Positions 36,283 to 46,312 of a DNA stretch of 64,000 bases are shown here, one piece after another; position 1 is the first letter of the stretch, and each line of letters opens with the position of its first letter. Origin of the DNA: Tubulanus polymorphus (lineage: Eukaryota; Nemertea; Palaeonemertea; Tubulaniformes; Tubulanidae); assembly GCF_964204645.1 (NCBI RefSeq), contig NC_134025.1, positions 24,892,001-24,956,000 of the forward strand, written 5' to 3'. The notes under the pieces are model-generated. The model was not told the DNA's origin and did no database searches. It worked only from the letters and a program-made list of their open reading frames with translations. Both the position numbers and the translations under genes were made by a program.

Positions 36283-37002
36283 TTTTCCAGATCTAAAAAA
36301 TGCAAAAAATTTCGCACGTTTAATTAAACAGTGTCTAAAAACATCAAAAATTATTACAGCTACATTAACAAATTATCACTGTCCAATTACGAATTTATTT
36401 TGTACGTTTTGTGCACCATCTATCGGGCATTCACATGATTCTAATCATTGTTAAATACGCAAAAAATATGTTGCATAGTATGTGCATTTTCGGGAATTAC
36501 TTACATAAATGTGGTATTACCGTGCGTTACGAGTGAAAAACGGCTTTAGAAATGAGAATCTGCAGCAATGGGTGAATCGACACGCGAAAAACGAACCCGC
36601 TGTAACGATTCTTAATTCTGGAAGGTTCCAACCGACACGTAATTTTCAAGGTTGTTTTTGATTGACCTTATCATCCAATTTCTGAATGAATAATTACAAA
36701 TATAATATCTTCAAGTATCTAAAATAGCGAATTGCCGTAGAACCCTAAAATGAAATTCGACATGTTTAGCAAAACACATTTTAGCCTGGCCGAAAATTTC
36801 AGGGGTGGAAATTGCACTTCGTAACCGAAAACGAGAAAAAAAATATTGTGGGGACGCAATAATGGTTGTCATGAAGGTTGTTGAAAGTTAGGACCCCAAC
36901 CGATCCAAGCCATTTAATCCATAATTAGCCAATGGCTTTATTTGTCATTACTTGCATTAAAAACATTAATGCAAGAGCTTTGTGGTCACTGCCAACGAAA
37001 AC
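36283..37002. promoter_or_regulatory. Divergent promoter: ST13 / AFG1L
   Basis: 720 bp between starts. It carries a perfect three-unit heat-shock element at 36616-36628 and two short inverted repeats: AAGCCATT/AATGGCTT (36907-36914, 36931-36938) and CTTGCATTAA/TTAATGCAAG (36951-36960, 36966-36975). Confidence 0.55.
36616..36628. promoter_or_regulatory. Heat-shock element (HSE)
   Basis: TTCTGGAAGGTTC contains three alternating pentamers (TTC-nn-GAA-nn-TTC), the HSF1 consensus, 334 bp 5' of the ST13 start and on the same shared promoter as AFG1L. Match is seen directly; use by HSF is inferred. Confidence 0.6.
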
Positions 37003-39909
37003 ATGGCTAAGTACGTTGACAAATTGTGGATGAATCGATTGGTTTTGTTCTTTCCAAAATCTGTCTCTCCACTCGATCTGGAGTGGTCTGGAATGGAACA
37101 GTTTTTCTGTGGATCAAAAATTTTGGGGTTTATAAACGTACTGGCACAGGCGCTTTGGAAGCAATTTTTGATTGCCGCCGCCAATTGCCAATTTTTGACA
37201 GGTGCTCATGACTGTTGCTGCGGCAAATTTACTTCAATTTCGTCAAAAAAACATGGACATGGTATTCATTAAGAAAACGTTATTCAGAAAATATTTTGAC
37301 AGCTTTCACCGCTGCACTTCCAACACCACTGTGGCATTGTTAGTTTTAATGTAAATGTTAATTGAAAAATTATTGTAGATTGTTGATGTTGTATGGATGA
37401 TACCATTCAAGTCAAGTATGGATTGGGTTATAACAGTATAATAGGCAAACCCAAATCCTGAATTGAATGTATGTTTTATTGTATATCATTAGGAAGTTCT
37501 ACATCCCTTGCTACTGGAACAACCGTTAATAACAACAATTTAGGAATTTCCGATAGCAGCTTTGAGATAGTAAAAGATGAACGGTTTGAAACGTCTCTGG
37601 AACACTACGATTCCATGGTGAAATCTGGCAAACTGTCGGAAGACAAATATCAACGAACGATAGTCCAGCATTTGAATGAACTGGAATCAAAGGTTGAAGG
37701 ATATCGGCCAAATGTTAATGAATCTGGCAGCATTTTTAACAAGGTATTATATTGCTGAATCTGTTTTCATGTGCATGTAAGCAATGAAGTACTAATGGAT
37801 TTCAATACTATACACCTAGATGATAATCATTTCATGTTTACTTCCTTAAGTAGCTATTTCATTTTACAGATATTCAAAAGAGAGGTCCCCATTGTACACA
37901 ATGCACCTAAAGGTCTCTATCTGTACGGATCTGTAGGTATGGAGATCTTATTTCAACTGTATTGCATTTCTTATGAATGAGATGGAAAGAAGTATTGAAA
38001 AATTTTATATTAGATAAGCCTATTTCAAATATTACTGTCAGAATATTGTTTTTAACTGAAATTGATATTCATACTTTCTGTAGGTACTGGTAAAACGATG
38101 CTGATGGATATATTCTATACATATTGCGCGATTGGAAACAAACGAAGAGTACATTTTCATGCTTTTATGTCAGATGTCCATAAACGTAAGTGATTTTCCT
38201 CTCATTGCCCCTCTGTTCTCTCGAGTTTGATGTATTTGAGATTGTGATCTTCCGTCGAATTTCAGGAATTCACAAGATTATGAAGACGATACCTAAAGAG
38301 CACGATCGCAAGAAGAAAACTAGATTCGACCCGATTCCTCCTGTTGCTAAAACTATTGCTGAAGAAACTTGGTTTTTATGTTTCGACGAATTTCAGGTTT
38401 CAATACTTTCAAAGTTGAAAATGTCTCAACATTCTTCAACAACACTTGAGCAGATCCAGATTAAGTTTGCTTACCTGTACTCATCCTCCACAGGTTACTG
38501 ACATCGCAGATGCTATGATTTTAAAGGGGCTTTTTACTGAACTATTTCGAAATGGTGTCGTAGTGATGGCCACGTCCAATCGACATCCTGATGGTAGGTT
38601 TTCTTTTGCTAAAAGAAAAATTGTTTCATACCCTTGAAGATCGATTAATATTTCCTTGGTGCATATATAGATTTGTATAAAAATGGCCTACAGAGAGGTA
38701 ACTTCGTGCCATTCATCAAAGAATTGAAAGACCATTGCGAGGTGTTAAGCTTAGACTCGGGTATTGATTATCGTAAATTAGGAATGCCAGCGTCGGGTAG
38801 GACATACTTTGTGTAAGTTATTTATCGTATTTAACCCTGGGTCGTGAGGGATCTAAATGCTTGTGAATCCTTATTCATCTGTGTGCATTATTATTTACTA
38901 GAAAATCTCAGTGCAATGCGAACGCTGAATTGGATACGTTTTTTCAAGAACAAGCGCATGGACTCAGTGGAGGTTAGTATACTATAGATCGAGTAGGAAT
39001 AAATTCTCTACTATGAATATTAACGTGATATTCATTTGTTTTACAGTTATCGGTCCTAAGGAATTGAATGTTTGGGGTAGAAAATTAGTAATACCCGTTA
39101 CTTGCGATAAAGTTGCTGATTGTACGTTCGACGAGTTATGTTGTCAAGTATGTAAACCTTAATTAATCAGATTGTCATCGTGACATTTCCTAAATTGCAA
39201 TTATTATTGATCTGGTATTTGATTCTAGCCACTTGCAGCCAGTGATTATATCGAAATTGGCAAAGAATTCGACACCGTGATTTTACGTGACGTGCCAAAA
39301 ATGGATTTGAGCAAACGCAGTGAAGCAAGGCGGTTCATCACCCTCGTAGATACATTTTACGACAGTAAAGTGAGTCACCACTTGTCTATCGGCAGCCACA
39401 ACTATGAGTTCAGATGAATCTGGCAGACTGTACTGTTTATATCTAAAAATTGCTTGAATGGTTGTCTTTAGGTACGGTTTGTCTGTTCAGCCGATGCGGT
39501 TCCTGATGAACTGTTTTCCGCAGGTGAACATTCGGAAGATGAGCAAAAAGATCATATGACGTTAATGGCCGATCTGGGCATTACAAAGGTAGGTTAACAT
39601 GCTAGGTTCTGTTGCTTAAAGGTTGTTTCTTAGATGTAAACCATGTTCAATGTACATGCATTTACCATCGAGCTCCTGGGTTTCAAACAATACAGAAATT
39701 GATAGTGATCATTCCGATGTATTCTTAATCCACTCCAACTGATATTTTGTATAACACAGGATGATGAAAGAGCAAAGAGCAGTATCTTCACTGGAGAAGA
39801 AGAGTTATTCGCATTTGACCGCACTGTTTCACGTTTGACTGAAATGCAAACACAGATGTACTGGGAACTGAGAGATTTGAAGAAATCTGGTAAATCAAAG
39901 CACTGCTGA
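37003..39909 (+). CDS. AFG1L: AFG1L (LACE1), mitochondrial AAA-type ATPase
   Basis: AFG1-family ATPase of the mitochondrial inner side, linked to turnover of respiratory-chain subunits. Twelve exons: 37003-37201, 37493-37743, 37870-37936, 38084-38185, 38266-38396, 38494-38593, 38671-38812, 38902-38972, 39047-39147, 39229-39369, 39472-39588, 39760-39909; 1572 nt, 523 aa (human 481). Walker A is GSVGTGKT (about residue 170) and Walker B LCFDEFQ (about 245). Further family motifs are [61 protein letters not shown] and [21 protein letters not shown] (each cited in part). Exon 1 is the weak point: ATG 37003 is the first Met after an in-frame stop and gives the right phase at 37201, but its sequence is not a textbook mitochondrial presequence. 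Confidence 0.9.
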
Positions 39910-40870
39910 CAACAAATAGTTTTAGGAAATATTTATTGAGTTGTTAAATTTTAGCGTGTATATTATTCAATCATGTTGGCAGCTGGTAATCATTGTTTTG
40001 CCTTGTATCAAGGCACTCAATTTTTTATCGGGAATTTTTAGAGTACACAAAAAGTGAATGTATTGAAATATCTGTGAAACTAACTAATATTTATGTTAAT
40101 GTATCATTAGTGCATGAAAGATGTAAAAGCTTCATTGATCTGAAGGATATGTAAATACCAGGTGCTAATCTAGGCTTTAACTTCTTAAGTTACAGTAAAA
40201 ATAATACCTCGTGTCTTTTACTCCAATTGATCAAGACGAATTTGATGTAAAATATTAGCATATCTTAAGTAAAACCTGAACTGGATCTACATTAGCGGTT
40301 TACTAATTTGTTATCGAAGAATAAATTATGTTTGAACAAAATATTGAGCGTTTGCTTCGTTAACACCTGGAACTGCTTTGTATCCTATGCAAGTCTATGG
40401 AGTCGACAACTTTTGTATCTACTTGTCCTGCCAATATTTCTCTTCATATCTTTCTTGTTCAAGACTAGGAAGCAACTGCGCACAAATGAACCAGCAACTG
40501 ACACTACTTTGGAACCTCGTTACAACAAACTCCAATACGACGATTCATCGGATAACAAATATCGAACAAATATAGAACTTTGTCCCAAGTAAAACAATTT
40601 GATAAATAACGAACTAATGGTTATTTATGAACAACATATTTTCTGGTCAAGTGTGAAGTTCGCTGTAACAAGGTTCCACTACTAGACTGAGGAAGCACCA
40701 GTCATCTATTTGCCCAGCCATTTTAATCACCATAACCAACACTTGATGTCAATCAAAATAATCCATTTGATGTCAATCAAAATCAAAATAATCATATTGT
40801 ACACAAATGACATTATTTATTTACATCAATGATATATAAAATGAAATGCTCGAGGAAATGAAGGAATATC
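39910..40870. other. Convergent 3' region: AFG1L / CSTF2
   Basis: No gene supported. AATAAA at 40319-40324 is a candidate AFG1L 3' end; a MITE occupies 40506-40681; minus-strand AATAAA at 40816-40821 lies 50 bp past the CSTF2 stop. Confidence 0.6.
40506..40681. mobile_element. pogo/Tigger-like MITE, same family as 34241-34368
   Basis: Left end TTGGAACCTCGTTACAACAA; right end, inverted, reads AGTGGAACCTTGTTACAGCG. About 176 bp. Its spacer produces accidental plus-strand ORFs. Confidence 0.65.
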
Positions 40871-43800
40871 TTATGTAGAACTTCTTGCAATCTGGTCCTT
40901 AAGAATTAAAATGCTTTGTCGTTGGTCAGGAGGTAACCTGGCAATTTGCTCATCTGATAGCTGTAGAACTTGCATGATCAATGCAGCCTGGAAACAGAAA
41001 TGAATGTTTCTTTTTACTGACTTAAGATGATACATGTACACATGAATTACATAGTAAGACAGGCTGAAAAAGATATTTTACCTTCTCTTGATCTTGTGAT
41101 GAAATTCCTGCATTACCGCTTGGACCAGCATTTGAACTTGTTGGTTGGGCGCCAGGCATCTTAAAAATGAATGTTAAGATTGAATTTTTCTTAAATGACT
41201 TGGAAATGATAGCTTTGATGATATTTAAACTGAAATATTTTGGTTCTTACCGACATATTGTTCATTTGTGGTCTATTGAAATTAGGCATTCCGGGTCCAC
41301 TAGGCATAGCTCCACCTGACTGTCCTCCAGGGTTGGGACCACCCATTCCAGGCATGAATGGCATATTGCCAGGATTTCCAGGGAAACCTAAACATAAATA
41401 CACTCATAAGTCAACTAAGTACAGAATTTAATCAAGAAATGACAGAATTTGAGCATAATTACCAGCCATTGCAGGTGGCATACCGGGTGCCATTCTTGAT
41501 GCTCCCATCGCAGGTCCACCCATGTTAGGCATCCCTCCACTCATAGTATTGGGTCGTTGTTGGACAGGCATATTTGGCATACCTTGCATGCCCATCAATT
41601 GTTGTCCTGCCATTGCCATTTGAGCTTGGTTCATCGGATTCTGTTGTGACACTGATGCCGACTGCAACAACCAGATTACAAATTTCTTAAGTTTCTTGTT
41701 AAAACTAATAGACAAAGTCTTTAAAGGCATACTTACAGTAACTGTATTTGATGTATCTCCAACTTGAACTGGGGGTATCTGATCTCTCTCTCGATGAAGC
41801 ATTGCCTATAATTAATTAACATCAGGTAATTCCTATCCTAATACCACTGATAGTCTTGTGTATATTTTAGTTTTACATTTTGAACTCACCATCGCAACCT
41901 GAGGGTCGACGATTTTCATCACGATCTGAGCCTGAAGCAGGGCGTATGCCAACTGAGGATTCTTCAGTAACATGTTCCGTGCTTCAGTTGGATTATTCTG
42001 AACACATAGCTAGAATAAACCAGAAACGAGAATTGATAGAAATTTTCATACGACAAACTTTATCTAGGTCATTTAATAATGGATTCATTAACTACCAACC
42101 TTCATTTGTTTCATCAGTTCATACATCTGTTCAGGGGGTAAACTTGCGACAGCTCTAGAAATCGCTTCAGGAGCTTCCTTCGGTTCAACGGGATCACCAA
42201 ATGGACTCTGAAATTATAGAGTGAGCAATATGAATAAAAATACATCATTCCTGATGATTTTTGGCAAGAAGAGAAATGCATCCAATTGCTTACCTCAATG
42301 ACTGGTCCTCCAATAGCCTGCTGCATGGCTATAAGATAAAAAATATTATGCAATATGAATTAATTCTGATCTACTGCGATACACATGCATGACTTACAAC
42401 CATAGATGAAACACTTTGTCAATGTTGTGATGATAATATAGAAAATCCCACACTTACTAAGTCAGGAACAGATAAATGACTATTAGGGATCATTCATTTA
42501 TTACGTACGCATAAAATTTGAATTTTTCAACCCCCCCGACCTCTGTACGCAAAATCAGCCATTTTCTCATATACATTAAGCAATTGCACTGACCCCGCCG
42601 CGAATGACCCCTTATGATATTGTCAAAACGTTGAACTAACTAAAAGCTCAAGGAATCATTTTAGACTTTACTTTTCATCCTCAATTATGTACAACTTACT
42701 TTTGCTTTCATCTTTGGTTTGTTCTCCGGCTGCCGCACCGACACGCAATGGTCGACCGTTGAAATCAGCGTTATTCAAGTTCCGCATGGCACTCTGAGCG
42801 GTCTCGACATCCTGGTATTCGCAAAATCCATATCCCTTCGGTTTACCGGTTTCTCGATCATAGACGATTCTAAAGATAAAGCAAAGAAAAATTCTAATGA
42901 GTTTCGAAAATCACAAAGCTACTTTTGGTTTAAGGTTTTTCTTTCACTACTGAGCAAGAAAGCGTAACGAACTGATTGTAGTGATGCCGAGAACCATAAA
43001 ATCAACTACGAAAAGCAAACCTCGAAACTGTTTTTCAAGTATTATATTTATTCATCAATAGTAATATATATTATATATATACAACACGATAAAGAAGTTG
43101 TTTTTTTCTGCAGAGGGTTCGATTGTCACGTTATACGTACCGGAAACTAACAACAGGACCTGCTTGGCAAAAGATGTCTTTCAACGATTCCTCAGTGGCT
43201 TCATAGGGAATATTTCCAACTAAAGAAATGAATCAAAAGCATCAAGTACACAGGTTCTCAACAGTATTTTATTTTCAGAAAGTCATAAAGAAGAATGATG
43301 TATTTACACAATTCATAATAAAGATACACAAATATATGCCTATATCTAGAATACAACATAAATCTTAAATCTAACTTAGCTCACACGAAATGAGATTGAG
43401 AATTACTTTGACAAATTTTTCGAAAATGAACACAATCAAGCCCGCTTAATCTGGATGAACACAATTGCAAATCTCTTCCAGACCTATCAAGATCTACCAC
43501 ATGCATAGAACAGAGAACTTCTTATCATCCGGATTAAGTGGGTTCACTATAAGGTTAGTAAAATAAACAAATTTCTTGGAAATGATGTATCGTCTTTCTC
43601 GATGTCGCTGGGGCTGAACCAATGTACTGGTTGGTAATTCCATACAAATACAATCCACCATATTTGGTTCCATTGCCGTAATTTCTACTGTAGATTCTGA
43701 CTTTTATCCCGAGCAGCGGAATATCGAGTGCACTCTTGTCAACCGTCATTTCTTCAACCAATAAAGCATCATTTTGCAACTGCCAGCTAATTCTCATCAT

Positions 43801-44457
43801 CTAAGAAAATCACGTCTGAATCCACATTCTCTAAAGCTGTTTAAGTCTTTACATTTGATATGTGCAACTAGTGTACATGGTACATGTATTTTGCCTTCTA
43901 TCCAGCCATTCACCTGTTGTATTTATACTGAACCTGATGTACCTGATTCAATGTACCTGATGGTACTTAGCTACAACTAAGCATATTGATACATTGAGGC
44001 CATACATTTATGTACATTTAACAGCAAACGCTTTCAAGTTGAATGTCAGAAGCAGTTTTGCATATACAGTTTTGGAACAAAAACACTTGTCATGTCACAT
44101 TTTGAGTGTGATGCTGTTAGATATCATTAAATCTAAAATCTATATACATACAGAAATCAGAAAATATTCCAACAAGTTTCTGAATTATTTAGAATTTACC
44201 TATATTATATTGTAACCACCAGATGGCGCTTTTAACAAATTAAAAATTACTTCCCTATTGAGAATGAATAAGGTTTACGTCTCTAATTCGTACATAATTC
44301 ATTATTTTTGATGGATATACAAAGGTTTTATGGATGTATAGAATTTCATATCACTCGCATACATACCGAATACAGATCTTTGAGCGCGCTCAGTCGCACT
44401 AAGAGGCGAAGATTGCTGACCACCACCACCACCACTACTCAGACCGAAAGCAGCCAT
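40871..44457 (-). CDS. CSTF2: CSTF2 (CstF-64), cleavage stimulation factor subunit 2
   Basis: Nuclear RNA-binding subunit of CstF that contacts the GU-rich element downstream of poly(A) sites. Eleven exons, high to low: 44367-44457, 43141-43219, 42700-42869, 42294-42328, 42100-42207, 41890-42009, 41737-41805, 41463-41661, 41251-41387, 41082-41159, 40871-40987; 1203 nt, 400 aa (human 577). The RRM lies at about residues 28-107 with RNP2 VFVGNI and RNP1 KGYGFCEY. The hinge that binds CstF-77/symplekin is at 126-200 ([20 protein letters not shown]). A Met/Gly/Pro-rich region follows, and the C-terminal helical domain is at 363-400 ([20 protein letters not shown]). The MEARA-type repeats of the vertebrate protein are absent, which explains the shorter length. 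Divergent from MPC1 over 296 bp. Confidence 0.96.
43436..43550. mobile_element. Short inverted-repeat element in CSTF2 intron 1
   Basis: TCAAGCCCGCTTAATCTGGA at the left faces CATCCGGATTAAGTGGGTTC at the right. About 115 bp; resembles the CAGTAAAACCTGCTTAATCC element at 19586. Confidence 0.55.
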
Positions 44458-44753
44458 TTTGATTCTAGGCCAGGCGGGGTGGCTCCTAGAATCTAAAGTA
44501 AATGAGAAAATAAAGTGTAAAGTAAATTGACCGATCTAGCCGTGGAATTCAATAGTGAATTGAAGAATATATTTTGATTTGATAAATTCTATCCGTCCCA
44601 GTTTTATATATCGTTCCACCTTTCATGAAGTCGGAGCTGTCCTTTTGTCATATTTGGTTAAAGCGATCATTTTTTTTGCGTTCCGAGAAACAAGGTCCAC
44701 CTGTCAACTTTTTACTTTTCATCGGCCCAGTGAAATAAATAATCGATCAAATT
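44458..44753. promoter_or_regulatory. Divergent promoter: CSTF2 / MPC1
   Basis: 296 bp between starts. It has a perfect 9-bp inverted repeat GATTCTAGG (44461-44469) / CCTAGAATC (44485-44493) around a G/C-rich 15-nt loop, beginning 4 nt upstream of the CSTF2 ATG. Confidence 0.5.
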
Positions 44754-46312
44754 ATGGCAGCCAGTCGGTTTAGCATCGGTAACGCGCTGAAATATCTAAC
44801 GAGTAAAGATTTTAGGTCATATCTATGCAGGTAAAATTTGACATTTAATTCTTATAGAATTCAGATCTGAAAAAATAGTAAAAACATTATTGTGAAAACT
44901 AGTCTGTGTCTATCCCGTTGAATTTGTATGATTCATTACAATCGAAGGGACTCGTAGTTGAGTTTTGGGGGTGAATAGTAGCTTAGATCATCCCAATATT
45001 CACCTCCAAATTTCAACTACTAGACCCTATGATTGTGATTTAATATTAGACAGATGCTATTATTATCAGCTATTCCCCTGCCGTGTTTCTTTTTTGTTCA
45101 GAAATGAGATATTGGCCTGTTGTGACATGTAGAGAAGAGGTAACTGGCCATGAAAACTGACTGGTCATGCTGGTATAGATAGACTGATTTTGGCTTAATC
45201 GTGTTGATTCATAAGAAGCTTTCTGTCAGATAGACTATCTGTCTTTTATGAAAATCTGATCATGAAACGAAGCCACACAGTCCAGTTACTGACTAATAGC
45301 CCTGTCCTGATTGGAAACTCTTGATAGTTTAAGTTCCAATTGTTCTCACAGGGTTCCTGCCTGCTAGTTAGTCACAACAGCTTGATACTAGACTCAGTAA
45401 AATTTTCTCACGCTCAGTCCTTTATCGTAAACTGTGATATTATGTGTTTTCAAGATTTTCTATCAATTTTTCATTTCTTTCCATGTACATTCCTGCTGTT
45501 AAACAGTACTGTAAGTATAGATCACTTTTGTCCGCAACCTGCAGTTTATTCTCGTACTAATTCTTACATAGTCATTGCTAATTTTTCCATTGCAGCATTT
45601 TTGGGGTCCGGTTGCAAATTGGGGTCTACCACTGGCAGCTATAGCTGATGTCAAACGAAATCCTGAAATAATCAGCGGTAAAATGACGACAGGTAAGCTT
45701 CATAATTTCACCCTTAAATTTCAGATAGTGCCAGAAGTGCACAATCAAGGCTAATGGAGTTGTCTGTCTTAGTCATACCCACCTTGTTTGAGGGTAGTGG
45801 GTACAGGCAGCAAACTGATAGCTGATAGTCCATTTTGGTTCAATATACTTCAATCTAACATTTTCCAACAGGCATTATGATTTGATGGAACTTTTTGTCG
45901 CAATTTTTTCTTGGACCCTCATCTGACTCAACATTTTTAAAATTTTCTTATTCAGCTCTATGTATATATTCTATACTGTTTATGAGATTTGCTTGGAAAG
46001 TTCAACCTCGGAATATGCTCCTGTTTATTTGCCATTTTACAAACGAAACTGCTCAATTAACACAAGGTGCAAGGTGCTTTCATTTCCAGTAAGTATTCTA
46101 TGGAAAGATATTATACCAGCACTTTTCTTTCCCTTGAACCAAAGCCCAGTTTTGTTAAGCTAAATCTTACTGATTTTCAGTTTAAATCGGATTCCAGTGA
46201 AAAACCAGACAAATTCTTTAGTATTATTTATGAAAGTGTTTTTCGTATTTTCAGTTATATTTGCAATGATGAAGAGAAGGCTAAGATACATGAGAAGTAC
46301 AGTCAAGCATGA
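44754..46312 (+). CDS. MPC1: MPC1, mitochondrial pyruvate carrier subunit 1, with a 4-nt microexon
   Basis: Inner-membrane subunit that pairs with MPC2 to import pyruvate. Exons: 44754-44830, 45507-45510 (TACT), 45596-45692, 45956-46088, 46255-46312; 369 nt, 122 aa (human 109). The protein reads [20 protein letters not shown] over the first three junctions, then [27 protein letters not shown] and [12 protein letters not shown]. Without the 4-nt exon the first exon (phase 2) and the exon at 45596 (phase 0) do not join in frame; with it the residues S-T appear exactly where the family has them. The C-terminal tail ([19 protein letters not shown]) is longer than in human. AATAAA lies at 46656-46661. 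Confidence 0.94.
45507..45510 (+). CDS. MPC1: 4-nucleotide microexon of MPC1
   Basis: TACT lies between a plausible acceptor (CTGTTAAACAG) and a strong donor (GTAAGT). It completes AGT (Ser) from the previous exon's AG and adds ACT (Thr), restoring the frame into CAT TTT TGG. Confidence 0.82.
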
